Shown: positions 8,388 through 17,331 of the stretch, piece by piece
How positions within the stretch are numbered: the stretch's first letter is position 1
How the letters are laid out: every line of letters starts with the position of its first letter
NCBI GenBank assembly: GCA_023229135.1
Contig: JALNZT010000023.1
Coordinates: 1 to 64,000 of the forward strand
Direction of reading: 5' to 3'
DNA from: Bacteroidales bacterium
GTDB taxonomy: Bacteria > Bacteroidota > Bacteroidia > Bacteroidales > F082
DNA length: 64,000 nt
Program-made: the position numbers and the translations under genes
The notes under the pieces: generated by a model
What the model saw: the letters and a program-made list of their open reading frames with translations, nothing else
Database searches by the model: none
What the model was told of the DNA's origin: nothing

Positions 8388-9278
8388 ATGGGAATTCCAA
8401 AAAAAGAAAAATGGTACCGCAAGCTGCGTCATAAGTACCGTTTAGTAATTTTTCACGACGAGACTTTTGAAGAAAAAATCAGTTTTCGGCTTAGCAGGCT
8501 CAATGTTTTTGTAGCATTGGTGAGCCTTTCGGTGGTGTTGATTTTTATTACCAGCTATATCATTGCATTTACATCGCTGCGCGAATATATTCCCGGCTAC
8601 ACGGATATTAGATTGAATCAGCGTATTTATCAAATAGAAAGCAGGGCTGATTCTCTGGAAAATGTTTTTCATCAAAAAGACCGCTATATTGCTAATATCA
8701 AACGTATTGTTGAAGGATATGACGCAGATCAGGACAGCATTGATGCGTATAATTCTCAGGTTGACATGGGTGTCTCGGCCATTGACACGATAGAGTTCTC
8801 CAGATCGCAGGAAGACAGTCTGCTGCGCGTTGAGTTTGAATCTGCCAAGCGTTTTAATCTTTACGATCAAGGGACAATTGTTCCCGAAAGTCGTCGTCGA
8901 ACTATGAGAGTGGCCAACTTTTTTATCCCGCTAAAAGGCACCATTACCAATCCTTTTGATCCGATAAACAAGCATTTTGGTGTGGATATCGTAGCCCAAA
9001 CCAATGATGCAGTAAAAGCCACGCTGGAAGGAACGGTAGTTTTTGCTTCGTGGACGCCTGACAAGGGCTATATAATAGGAGTGCAACATGCGGGCAATTT
9101 TTTCTCGATTTATAAGCATAATGCGGTGCTGCTTAAAAAAGAAGGCGACTTTGTGAAAGTTGGTGAAACCATTGCCATTGTTGGCGATTCGGGAGAGCTG
9201 AGTACAGGGCCACACCTGCATTTTGAGCTGTGGTTTAATGGTATTCCCATCAACCCGAGCGATTATCTTTCCTTCTGA
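8388..9278 (+). CDS. M23 family membrane-anchored peptidoglycan endopeptidase
   Basis: The 296-residue protein has a cytoplasmic basic N-terminus and one membrane helix (FVALVSLSVVLIFITSYII, about residues 40-60). A periplasmic helical region follows, then a C-terminal LytM/M23 domain. Zinc ligands are in HFGVD (His196, Asp200) and GPHLHFEL (His276, His278), all intact, so the domain should be an active endopeptidase cleaving peptide cross-links. It is divergent from porW-bactofilin; M23 peptidases of this form are common partners of bactofilins in cell-shape control, which is the likely role here by inference. Confidence 0.9.
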   Translation: MGIPKKEKWYRKLRHKYRLVIFHDETFEEKISFRLSRLNVFVALVSLSVVLIFITSYIIAFTSLREYIPGYTDIRLNQRIYQIESRADSLENVFHQKDRYIANIKRIVEGYDADQDSIDAYNSQVDMGVSAIDTIEFSRSQEDSLLRVEFESAKRFNLYDQGTIVPESRRRTMRVANFFIPLKGTITNPFDPINKHFGVDIVAQTNDAVKATLEGTVVFASWTPDKGYIIGVQHAGNFFSIYKHNAVLLKKEGDFVKVGETIAIVGDSGELSTGPHLHFELWFNGIPINPSDYLSF

Positions 9279-9444
9279 ATTGGTCAATTATTTTAGCCAG
9301 CCCTGTATTGGTAATGGCCTTTAACTGCATAATTTTTCGTAATCTTGCAGCCGAAAAAAATATGAACAACAGCGGCCTCTTACTGTTTAGTATTTTGATT
9401 AAATAGCACCTTAACTAACAGCGGTTTCGCTTTTGAAATAACAC

Positions 9445-10773
9445 ATGGAAATATTTGTAAAGATTGTTCAACTTTTACTGAGCCTCTCAATTTTAGTGAT
9501 TGTGCACGAATTCGGTCATTTTGCAGCGGCAAAGATTTTCAAGACCCGCGTTGAGAAGTTTTATCTCTTTTTTAATCCCTGGTTTTCTATCTTTAAGTTT
9601 ACTTACAAAGGAACGGAATATGGTATGGGATGGCTGCCATTAGGCGGTTACGTAAAAATTTCGGGCATGATTGACGAGTCGATGGACAAAGAAGCCATGA
9701 AATTGCCGCCGCAAGATTATGAGTTTAGGTCGAAGCCGGCCTGGCAGCGTTTGATTATCATGCTGGGTGGCGTTTTTATGAATGTGGTGCTGGCCTTTGT
9801 GATTTATATCGGTATGCTTACCGTTTATGGCGAGCAATACTTGCCCACTTCCGAGGTGAATCGTTATGGAATAGCTACCGATAGCCTTTCCCGTGAGTTT
9901 GGCCTGCGCAATGGTGACAAAATTTTGAAGATAGATGGACAGTTTATCGAAGATTTTAGCAAGATTCCGATCACAATAATTTTAGAGAACGCCCGCATTA
10001 TTGAAGTAGAGCGTGCCGGTCAGAAACAACAAATTCAGCTACCAGAGAATGCTGTAAGCAGATTAGTTAAGCATGATTCACCGCTCTTTTTGTCGTTTCG
10101 CATTCCATTTATAGCCGGTGCTTTTCCGGAAGAGTCGGTAGCACGCGATGCAGGCATGAAAGCCGGAGATACTATTTTAGGCATCAATGGCATCACGATG
10201 AAATACTTTCAGGATTTCCGCGAAGGTATTCAACAGTTTAAAAACCAGGATGTATTGGTAAATGTTAAACGTGGGAATGATTCGCTGGCCCTGGCCATGG
10301 CAGTGCCGGAAGAAGGTTTGATAGGCGTTTATCCGACTAGTCAGTTGAGCGACTTTTTTGCCTTTAACGAAAAATCCTATAATCTCCTAGAAGCTATTCC
10401 TGCCGGCATGAGAAAAACTGTTGACGGCATTGGCGGCTATCTGAAACAGCTAAAATTGCTGGTTTCTCCCGAGGTGAAAGCCTACGAAAGCGTGGGCGGA
10501 TTTATTGCTATCGGATCTATTTTCCCGGCAGATTTTCATTGGGAAAGCTTTTGGCGACTGACCGCTTTCCTGTCGATAATGCTCGCCGTGCTTAACCTAT
10601 TGCCCATTCCGGCCTTGGATGGCGGCCATGTGATGTTTTTGTTTTATGAAATTATTGCCGGACGAAAACCCAGCGATAAATTTATGGAAGTGGCGCAGAT
10701 CATAGGTATGGTATTGCTGTTCAGCCTCTTGATTTTTGCCAACGGCAACGATGTGTTGAAGTTGTTCAGGTAG
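9445..10773 (+). CDS. rseP: RIP metalloprotease RseP (site-2 protease)
   Basis: A 442-residue inner-membrane zinc protease that cuts substrates within the membrane, classically anti-sigma factors after a first cleavage. The N-terminal helix carries HEFGH (His21, Glu22, His25). The third zinc ligand is Asp392 in LNLLPIPALDGGH at 383-395. Two PDZ-like regions lie between (roughly residues 130-290), the second with AGMKAGDTILGINGI. Length and order are normal. No anti-sigma gene is adjacent. A terminator follows 37 bases after the stop. Confidence 0.93.
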   Translation: MEIFVKIVQLLLSLSILVIVHEFGHFAAAKIFKTRVEKFYLFFNPWFSIFKFTYKGTEYGMGWLPLGGYVKISGMIDESMDKEAMKLPPQDYEFRSKPAWQRLIIMLGGVFMNVVLAFVIYIGMLTVYGEQYLPTSEVNRYGIATDSLSREFGLRNGDKILKIDGQFIEDFSKIPITIILENARIIEVERAGQKQQIQLPENAVSRLVKHDSPLFLSFRIPFIAGAFPEESVARDAGMKAGDTILGINGITMKYFQDFREGIQQFKNQDVLVNVKRGNDSLALAMAVPEEGLIGVYPTSQLSDFFAFNEKSYNLLEAIPAGMRKTVDGIGGYLKQLKLLVSPEVKAYESVGGFIAIGSIFPADFHWESFWRLTAFLSIMLAVLNLLPIPALDGGHVMFLFYEIIAGRKPSDKFMEVAQIIGMVLLFSLLIFANGNDVLKLFR

Positions 10774-10809
10774 GATTATCTCTTTAGTTTTCTGAAAGAA
10801 ATTTTTAAG

Positions 10810-10840
10810 CCCCGAAGGTTATCAATACCTTTGGGGTTTA
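10810..10840 (+). terminator. Rho-independent terminator after rseP
   Basis: CCCCGAAGGT pairs with ACCTTTGGGG (10 bp, one G-U) around a 7-base loop, followed by TTTA. It lies 37 bases after the rseP stop. Confidence 0.75.
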
Positions 10841-10995
10841 GATTTAATATAACTATCGTAACATCAGGCTGTATAACAAAAAGTATCAGACTAAAAAAAA
10901 CTATAGGTTAGCACTAATTTTATGGCACAAAGCTTGGTTTGATTTAAAAAGTTTACCTTTTAACTATTTTATTAATTCACCTAAACCTTATTAAA

Positions 10996-11610
10996 ATGAG
11001 AAAATCACTTTTTATTCTATTGTGTCTTTCCATGTCGACCACTTTAATGGCACAAGAGCCGGTAAAACGAAAAGAAATCGGACTGGTTTTTAGTAATCTT
11101 GATAATTTCGGATTGACCTATAAAACCGGAACTGAAAAATCCTTATGGAGATTTAATACGCTGTTTATTTCCGGAAACAACTTGGATTATGTGGCTGATA
11201 GTTCTGCAAATAAGCGGAATAGTATGGGATTTGGTGTTAAATTAGGAAAAGAGTATCGGAAAGCTATTGTAAATAATTTAGAGTTAAGATATGGGCTTGA
11301 TGTTTCATTTACTTATTCACACTCAAAATCTGAATATGATGATAAAACAGTAGGTGACAATGACAGATTGAATGAACAAACAACCTATAGACCAGGTATA
11401 AATTTAGTATTAGGACTAAATTATATATTAAACAAAAACTTAATTATCGGTGTGGAATTACTGCCAGATTTCAGTTATACTACAGGAACATCTATAGAAA
11501 AGAATTATTTTGTAAACACTGCTGACAAAGAAGTGAAAACTGACATCTCGGGATTCAACTATGGATTATCAAATACCTCTGCCTTATTATCCTTATCGTA
11601 CAGATTCTAA
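10996..11610 (+). CDS. Outer-membrane beta-barrel protein
   Basis: A 204-residue protein with a clear signal peptide (MRKSLFILLCLSMSTTLMAQ, cut before Gln-Glu). Alternating strands rich in Tyr, Gly and Asn follow, ending in a C-terminal aromatic residue (SLSYRF), the usual signature of a small barrel inserted by the BAM complex. The family was not recognised and function is unknown. It stands alone between two terminators. Confidence 0.65.
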   Translation: MRKSLFILLCLSMSTTLMAQEPVKRKEIGLVFSNLDNFGLTYKTGTEKSLWRFNTLFISGNNLDYVADSSANKRNSMGFGVKLGKEYRKAIVNNLELRYGLDVSFTYSHSKSEYDDKTVGDNDRLNEQTTYRPGINLVLGLNYILNKNLIIGVELLPDFSYTTGTSIEKNYFVNTADKEVKTDISGFNYGLSNTSALLSLSYRF

Positions 11611-11707
11611 ATAGAAACTACCGCTGACAATTAGGGCTTCAGCAAGGCAATATTTGGTCAAGCAATTCCATCATTTAGGCAATTTTATTATTTGAAAATA
11701 GCGCTTC

Positions 11708-11740
11708 AAGGAGGTTTCCCGTTGGGTTATCTCCTTTTTT
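11708..11740 (+). terminator. Terminator after the barrel gene
   Basis: AAGGAG pairs with CTCCTT, with an inner CCC/GGG pairing, followed by TTTTTT ATTT. The rest of the 395-base spacer 11611-12005 shows no supported gene. Confidence 0.7.
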
Positions 11741-12005
11741 ATTTATAAAGCCGCTTTTTAGTTAGAGTCGTCTGTATCAATACAATAACTATATTTTGGG
11801 ATATTTTTGTGAGATAAGTCCTACACGAATGGGAGATAATTGGGATATAGTTTGTAATCTTTTCTTTCAATTTAGGCTTTTCTTTGTCGCATTGATTTTT
11901 TAAAACTACGACGCCATCAGATGCGCCAGGTATTTCTTTGGTAAAACACATCACTTTTAATCAAGAGACCATCCTGACCGCTGATAAGTCATAAAACGCT
12001 AAACA

Positions 12006-14531
12006 ATGAAACAGAAGAACCAATTTTATCGCAGTATTTTATTGCTAATCGTCATGCTGTTTGCGCAAACAGCAAGTTATGCCCAAACAGCCACACTGCC
12101 AGCCGGCGACGGAAGCGCGGGAACACCCTACCTTATTGCCAACCTCAACAACCTTTACTGGATTACCCAAAACTCAGCAGAATGGAGTAAATATTACAAG
12201 CAAACTGCTGATATTGATGCTTCTGCTACTTCAGGTTGGGAAAGCGGAGCTGGCTTTAGCCCGATTGGCAACAGTACCACAAAATTTACTGGACAATATG
12301 ATGGCCAAGGCTATAGCATTAACGGACTAGCCATTAACAGGCCGACAACCGATTATGTGGGGCTATTTGGCTTAATTGAAGGGGCAACTACACTTAAAAA
12401 CGTTGTGCTGATAGATGTAGATATTTTAGGATATTGGAAAACTGCTGCTCTAGTTGGAGAAACAAATTATGGAGAATCATTATTGATTGAAAACTGTAGC
12501 ACAAGTGGCACCGTTAGTGGAGACCGTTTCGTAGGTGGTTTAGTTGGTAAACATTTTGGTGGGTTGATTAAAAATTGCAGATCCAGCTGCGCAGTAACAG
12601 GTGTATTTCGTGCGGTTGGCGGACTAGTGGGGCATAATATTGCTACCATTGAAAACTCTTTTGCCACAGGGAGTATTTCAATTAATGCCGGTACATTACC
12701 TCCATCTCAATATGGAGGGTTTGTAGGACTTAATAATACCTATGGCATAATTACTAATTGCTATGCCACGGGAGACATTGATTGTAACAATGTAGCGATT
12801 AATAAGATCGGTGGCTTTGCGGGCGAAAATTCCTATACTACAATGAATAATTGTTATTCTACAGGACAAATAATTAACACTACCGATGCTACAAGTATAG
12901 GTGGTTTTGTTGGTCATGCGGCTGGTGCCTTCCTAACCAACTGCTTCTGGGATACCGAAACCTCCGATCAGGCTGCTTCAGCTGCAGGCATAGGCAAAAC
13001 CACCGCTGAAATGAAAACCAAAAGCACCTTCAAAAGTGAAGGTTGGGATTTCAACACTATTTGGGCCATGAATGCAAGTTCCAACAGCGGCTATCCCAAT
13101 CTGGACGGTATTGGTAGTAGCATCACCTGGAATGGTTCGGTAAGTAACAACTGGTATGATGCTGAAAACTGGGATGGCGGCATTACACCTTCGGGAACAG
13201 ATGATGTTATAATAGCTGTCGGCGCGAACAGCCTTGTTGTTCAATCCTATTCAGGTTTTTATTGTAATAACCTAACGATCAACAATATTGCTGAACTTAC
13301 TGTCCAAGCCGAAGGCTCACTGATTACCTTTGGCACCATCACCAACAACGGCACGATAAACGTAGAAAAAACCATTGCTAACAATGATAAATGGCACTTT
13401 ATTGCCGCACCCAACAGCACTACCACCGCTAACACATTCAGCGGCATGTATTTGCAGAAATGGAATGAGTCAACAAATTTATGGATTGATATTATCGATG
13501 CGGCAGAAAGTCTTACGCCTCTAAAAGGCTACAGCTTATGGAGTCCTGCGCCTGTCAGAGGCAGCTTTAGCTTCACCGGAACACCAAATACAGGCGATCA
13601 AAGCATTGCCATTACCTCTGCAGGTAATGGAAGTAGTAAAGGCACAAATCTATTGGGCAATCCTTATCCCTCTTTTGTCGATTGGGATTTAGTGAGCGGC
13701 TATGGCGCAAAATACACCTGGAATGGCACTAGCTACGACAGCCGTACTGAAGCCGGCAACGGAAGTGGCTCCCAATACCTCAGTCCAATGGAAGGTTTCT
13801 TTATTTATACAGCAAGTGACGGAACATTTAGCCTGAACAACAGCCAGCGTGCTTATATGGCGCCCTTGAAGTCGGCAAAAACTTTAGAAAAGGGACTTGT
13901 GCTTAGCGCAACAAGCGGTGAAAACGAAAACCTTTTGTACCTCATTTTTGATGCAACAGCTTCCGAAAACTTTGAGCTTGCCGAAGATGCCTGGAAACTT
14001 TTATCGGGTACATCCGGCCTGGCCGAAATCTATTCAATAAACACTGATGGACGACTTGCTGTGGATGTGCGCCCAGAAACAGAAAGCGTGCAACTGGGAT
14101 TTGTCAACGACAAGGCTGGCGTGTATAGCATCGCCATCAAAGAGATTGCTGAACTAGCACAAGTGCAACTGGAAGACACCAAAACCAACACTTATCATAA
14201 GCTGAAAAACGGCGCATACGAATTTGTGTGGGAAACAAGCGATAGTGAAACACGCTTTAAACTGCATTTTAATGCTGTAGGAATAGATGAAGATGTGACA
14301 AGCGGCAACAATATCAAGGTTTATTCGCAGGGGAAAACTGTTTTTGTTAATTCCAGCACAACGCAGCAAGCGCAGCTTATCATCAGCGATATGAGCGGAC
14401 GAACAATGCTCGAGCAACATATTGTAGCGGAAGGCCTGCTAAGCATTCCAACAAATCTGGCAACAGGCGTTTATCTGGTGACAGTTAAAAGCAAAAGCGG
14501 CGGCTCAGTTCAAAAAGTAATCGTACAGTAA
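12006..14531 (+). CDS. T9SS-secreted surface protein with GLUG repeats
   Basis: The 841-residue protein has a signal peptide (LLIVMLFAQTASYAQ). A region from about residues 100-330 follows, with repeated GGLVG/GGFVG...N.C.ATG units of the GLUG type, found in adhesin-like beta-solenoids. The middle domain contains NLLGNPYPSFVDWD, frequent in Bacteroidota surface proteins. The last ~75 residues (NIKVYSQGKTVFV ... ISDMSGR ... GVYLVTVKSKSGG ... KVIVQ) form a type A T9SS sorting domain. It is therefore predicted to be exported by the PorW/GldKLMN machinery and anchored or released at the surface. A small PIGGG-tail protein starts 25 bases after its stop, probably in the same transcript. Confidence 0.85.
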   Translation: MKQKNQFYRSILLLIVMLFAQTASYAQTATLPAGDGSAGTPYLIANLNNLYWITQNSAEWSKYYKQTADIDASATSGWESGAGFSPIGNSTTKFTGQYDGQGYSINGLAINRPTTDYVGLFGLIEGATTLKNVVLIDVDILGYWKTAALVGETNYGESLLIENCSTSGTVSGDRFVGGLVGKHFGGLIKNCRSSCAVTGVFRAVGGLVGHNIATIENSFATGSISINAGTLPPSQYGGFVGLNNTYGIITNCYATGDIDCNNVAINKIGGFAGENSYTTMNNCYSTGQIINTTDATSIGGFVGHAAGAFLTNCFWDTETSDQAASAAGIGKTTAEMKTKSTFKSEGWDFNTIWAMNASSNSGYPNLDGIGSSITWNGSVSNNWYDAENWDGGITPSGTDDVIIAVGANSLVVQSYSGFYCNNLTINNIAELTVQAEGSLITFGTITNNGTINVEKTIANNDKWHFIAAPNSTTTANTFSGMYLQKWNESTNLWIDIIDAAESLTPLKGYSLWSPAPVRGSFSFTGTPNTGDQSIAITSAGNGSSKGTNLLGNPYPSFVDWDLVSGYGAKYTWNGTSYDSRTEAGNGSGSQYLSPMEGFFIYTASDGTFSLNNSQRAYMAPLKSAKTLEKGLVLSATSGENENLLYLIFDATASENFELAEDAWKLLSGTSGLAEIYSINTDGRLAVDVRPETESVQLGFVNDKAGVYSIAIKEIAELAQVQLEDTKTNTYHKLKNGAYEFVWETSDSETRFKLHFNAVGIDEDVTSGNNIKVYSQGKTVFVNSSTTQQAQLIISDMSGRTMLEQHIVAEGLLSIPTNLATGVYLVTVKSKSGGSVQKVIVQ

Positions 14532-14556
14532 AAACTACCTTAAAAAATCAGCTATT

Positions 14557-14814
14557 ATGAAAAAAATAATGAAAATAGTCAGTATTCTTACTATCGTTCT
14601 CTTCTCTTATACATCACAGGCTCAATCTCCTCCACCTCCAAATAATAACAGTGGCGGAGGAAGTGCTAACGCACCCTCCGGCTCCAATGCTCCTGTGGGC
14701 AGCGGCGGCGGTGGCGCTCCTATTGGCGGTGGCTTGTTCATTCTGTTAAGTTTGGGCGCAGCCTATGGCGGAAAAAAAGTTTACGATTTCCGGAAGCAAA
14801 AGCTGGATGAATAA
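14557..14814 (+). CDS. Small PIGGG-tail protein, PID-CTERM-like
   Basis: An 85-residue protein: signal peptide (IVLFSYTSQAQ), a Pro/Ser/Gly/Asn linker, then a tripartite C-terminus made of APIGGG, a hydrophobic stretch LFILLSLGAAYG and basic KKVYDFRKQK. The layout is that of CTERM sorting tails recognised by exosortase-type enzymes, and resembles the PID-CTERM form known in Bacteroidota, with PIGGG in place of PIDGG. A close paralogue is encoded at 48030-48314, also right after a T9SS cargo gene. The role is unknown; the pairing suggests a helper or anchor for the neighbouring surface protein. Confidence 0.7.
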   Translation: MKKIMKIVSILTIVLFSYTSQAQSPPPPNNNSGGGSANAPSGSNAPVGSGGGGAPIGGGLFILLSLGAAYGGKKVYDFRKQKLDE

Positions 14815-14828
14815 AAATTGGTAATAGT

Positions 14829-14868
14829 AAGCTGCTGCTACGAATTTTGTTTTTCTTGGCAGCAGCTT
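14829..14868 (+). terminator. Hairpin after the PIGGG gene, probable terminator
   Basis: AAGCTGCTGC and GCAGCAGCTT form a perfect 10-bp stem with a T-rich 20-base loop, 14 bases after the stop. No strong T-run follows, so termination efficiency is uncertain. Confidence 0.5.
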
Positions 14869-14903
14869 ATAACCTGAGCTCGATTAAAATTAAAGCGCTC
14901 AGA

Positions 14904-15062
14904 TTTCATTAAATGACTGATATACAATATAAATTTTTTAAGCATAGCGAGCTATGGTTAAAAAATTTAGAGAAGTAGAGCAGTTATTTAATGAAACACA
15001 GGATTTGCCACTTCTAAACAACTGTTTTCTGCGTCATATCTGCTAGCCATAGCTCGCTATGC
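14904..15062. repeat. Nested inverted-repeat element
   Basis: Outer arms TTTCATTAAATGACTG (14904-14919) and CAGTTATTTAATGAAA (14981-14996, one mismatch) enclose a second hairpin at 14931-14968. That hairpin pairs AAATTTTTTAA with TTAAAAAATTT and CATAGC with GCTATG across a two-base loop. The inner motif recurs inverted at 15047-15062 (CCATAGCTCGCTATGC against 14942-14957). The element lies between the PIGGG gene and a membrane-protein gene. It could be a miniature mobile element or a structured leader; no coding capacity is seen. Confidence 0.6.
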
Positions 15063-15155
15063 CTTCGCAAATATTCCTTGAAACCAATTATTTATAAGCG
15101 GTCTGAGCCATTAATTTTATATCGAACTCAGGTTTATAGTTGGATTTTTGTCCCA

Positions 15156-16025
15156 ATGAATAACACGATGAACCCTTTTTTAAGCAAAAGCCTTGCAACG
15201 AACAACAAGAAACGAAGTAAGAATATCATAATCAATTCGTTTATTTACTTTGTTATTGCCTATTATATCGTAGCATTTTCGGCTAATCTCTTCATCGTCT
15301 TGTTGGCAAAGATTGTGGGCTTTGATGCAGAATTCCATTTTAATGGCTTTAGATTATCGGGACAAGAATGGACGGCTGAAGCCATCATATTTTTATATTT
15401 CTTTGGAAATCTTTTCAGCCTGTTTCTGGCCTATTTTTTCCATCGAAAATACCGCAAACAAAGGAGGTTTCGGAATAAAATAAACCTCTTATACCTTTGG
15501 ATTTATATCCTTGCGATGTGTTGGTTTTTTGGCGAACTCATTGTAGGTGCAATTTTCAATACAGGATTGAACAGTGCTTTTATCGCCTTTCAGCTTCCTT
15601 ATTTTTTAAGGGTATTTATGACCTTTGCCGGAATTTTCATTTTGATTTATTCAGGGTATCAGGCTCAGAAACAAGTGATTATTTCAGCACATTTGTACTT
15701 TACTGAATTACAAGGCAGTGAAGTGAAAAAATTTCTATCCAATCAAATATTCAAGCCTGCCTTGTTGGGTTTGGGGGTAATTTTTTTACTGAAATTACCG
15801 CATATAGGACAATACCATTATGTTGATATTATCACATTGCTAACAATAGGTTTTATGATTGCAGGGCTATTTATCCGATCAAAATCGGAATTCAGCATAC
15901 AGTTCAAATCTAGAAATGGCGATTTATATAAACCGGATCTTAGCATCTCAAAAACACTTGTTATAGCGGTGTTTATGTGTCTGGCTTTGTTGAGAATTAC
16001 CTTTGCCGGCGGTATCACGTTTTAG
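15156..16025 (+). CDS. Polytopic membrane protein of unknown family
   Basis: From the ATG at 15156 it has 289 residues. A longer frame starting at a TTG (15078) runs through the inverted-repeat spacer and is less likely. It has about seven or eight hydrophobic segments, including IINSFIYFVIAYYIVAFSAN and a C-terminal VIAVFMCLALLRITFAGG, with a basic loop HRKYRKQRRFRNK after the third segment. No catalytic Cys/Arg/His pattern of exosortases was recognised. It lies downstream of the PIGGG gene on the same strand, separated by the repeat element. Confidence 0.55.
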   Translation: MNNTMNPFLSKSLATNNKKRSKNIIINSFIYFVIAYYIVAFSANLFIVLLAKIVGFDAEFHFNGFRLSGQEWTAEAIIFLYFFGNLFSLFLAYFFHRKYRKQRRFRNKINLLYLWIYILAMCWFFGELIVGAIFNTGLNSAFIAFQLPYFLRVFMTFAGIFILIYSGYQAQKQVIISAHLYFTELQGSEVKKFLSNQIFKPALLGLGVIFLLKLPHIGQYHYVDIITLLTIGFMIAGLFIRSKSEFSIQFKSRNGDLYKPDLSISKTLVIAVFMCLALLRITFAGGITF

Positions 16026-16223
16026 CACAGAATAATGGAAGTGAAGCCTGAAAAGCGGAAAATAGCTGACAGGTTTTCAGTGAAACGGTCTTTTTCATTC
16101 AAAATTATTTTGTCCTTCGTTTTATAGATTTTAAGAGTTACTACGCTATGGGTTATTACTTTTTAAAACCGTTAGTAACAGTACAGTTTAACATCAGCAC
16201 ACTATGACAGTCAAATTTTTACA

Positions 16224-16889
16224 GTGATTAATATTAAATCAGCAAGCACATTTAACACCCCACAGCGGTTAGCCTTAGCCCTCCTTTCAGCTTTGCTGAT
16301 TGGTTTGGCCTACCACTTTCCGGCTGTTGTGGCCTTAACATGGGTGGCGTTTATCCCCTTGTTGTTGGCTTTGCAAGATGTCAAACCTTTGCGCGCTATT
16401 TATTTGGGCTTGGCAGCGGGTGTTGGTGCGGGCTTGTTTATCCAGGCCTGGATTGTGCCTTCAGCAAACGTATTTATGGGACAATCTGTTGTTCTGAGCG
16501 TAATGACTTTGGTAGCCGCTACGACTTTGTTTGCTCTGCCTTTTGTGCTGTTTGCTTTCATTTATGCACGGCTTGGGATTTATTCAAAAAAGATTTCTTT
16601 GCTAAATATTTTGTTGGTTCCTGCAATTTGGGCCGCACTGGCATATTTGAACGCCCTTTCAGCAAGTACTTTCCCTTGGTTCGCTTTAAATTTGGGCAAT
16701 TTCCTGTTTAACCTGCCCGAGTTGATACAGTTAGCCACAGTTATAGGTGTGTTCGGGTTTTCCTTTTTAATTGTTGGCGTAAATTACTTGTTTTTCCTGG
16801 CCATAAAAACAAAGAACTTCGACTATTTTTATATCGGAACGCTTATCATTATAACGCAATACCTTGTAGGCTTGTTTATTATGGAATAA
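16224..16889 (+). CDS. Apolipoprotein N-acyltransferase-like membrane domain, nitrilase half absent
   Basis: The 221-residue protein (GTG start; the nearby ATG at 16204 is closed by a stop) has about six membrane segments. It resembles the N-terminal membrane part of Lnt: LLIGLAYHFPAVVALTWVAFIPLLLALQD near the start, and PWFALNLGNFLFNLPELIQLATVIGVFGFSFLIVGVN near the end, like the PWL...LIQIADLTGVYGVSF region of Lnt. The cytoplasmic/periplasmic nitrilase domain with the Glu-Lys-Cys triad is missing, and no continuation is found downstream. It may be a truncated gene or a stand-alone family without acyltransferase activity. Confidence 0.55.
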   Translation: MINIKSASTFNTPQRLALALLSALLIGLAYHFPAVVALTWVAFIPLLLALQDVKPLRAIYLGLAAGVGAGLFIQAWIVPSANVFMGQSVVLSVMTLVAATTLFALPFVLFAFIYARLGIYSKKISLLNILLVPAIWAALAYLNALSASTFPWFALNLGNFLFNLPELIQLATVIGVFGFSFLIVGVNYLFFLAIKTKNFDYFYIGTLIIITQYLVGLFIME

Positions 16890-17331
16890 ATAGCTGACAA
16901 CATCTGGGTTTTACGATCCAATCCCCACAAAACACCACCCAAAACCTCTTGACTAACCTCATGCTTCAGCAAGGGTTTTTCCCCACGAATTACAAACCGG
17001 GCTTTAGCCCTGCCATCACTTCGCATTAAGATATCGCAGCTAACGGAGCTCTAATCTCTTAATTTACAACCTTTTTCACCAATATTTCAGTGCCCTACAT
17101 CTGTTTTATCAAGCGATGCAAAACCATAAATGATTGATCCTAAATTTCAATATAACTACACGGCTCAAACCAATCTTTAAACCTGCCTTCCTGCGGTCCT
17201 GTCTGACGGCCAGGCAGGCAGCAGGCAGGTCTTTGAATCTTTGAATCTTTGAATCTTTGAATCTTTAAATCTTTGAATCTTTAATATCACACCTAACGCA
17301 GCTCTATTTTCGTATTCTACATACTTTTCTA
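16890..17331. other. Spacer with no supported gene, holding a REP-like repeat
   Basis: This 442-base stretch between convergent genes has no coding region I can support. Its right part contains the composite palindrome/tandem repeat listed at 17182-17282; the left part shows nothing recognisable. Confidence 0.6.
17182..17282. repeat. Composite repeat, copy 1: GC-rich imperfect palindrome plus (ATCTTTGA)n
   Basis: A 48-base imperfect palindrome (CCTGCCTTCCTGCGG ... CAGGCAGCAGGCAGG, 17182-17229) is followed by about six tandem 8-base units ATCTTTGA (17231-17282). Near-identical composites occur at 37611-37680 and 37741-37847. It has the look of a REP-type dispersed element. Confidence 0.8.

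Noticed and set aside
11739..11954. 71-residue minus-strand open frame between the barrel and T9SS genes
   Set aside because: No recognisable domain, no promoter, and it begins next to a terminator of the opposite strand.
16224..16889. Functional apolipoprotein N-acyltransferase
   Set aside because: The catalytic nitrilase domain is absent, so the name lnt is not supported.
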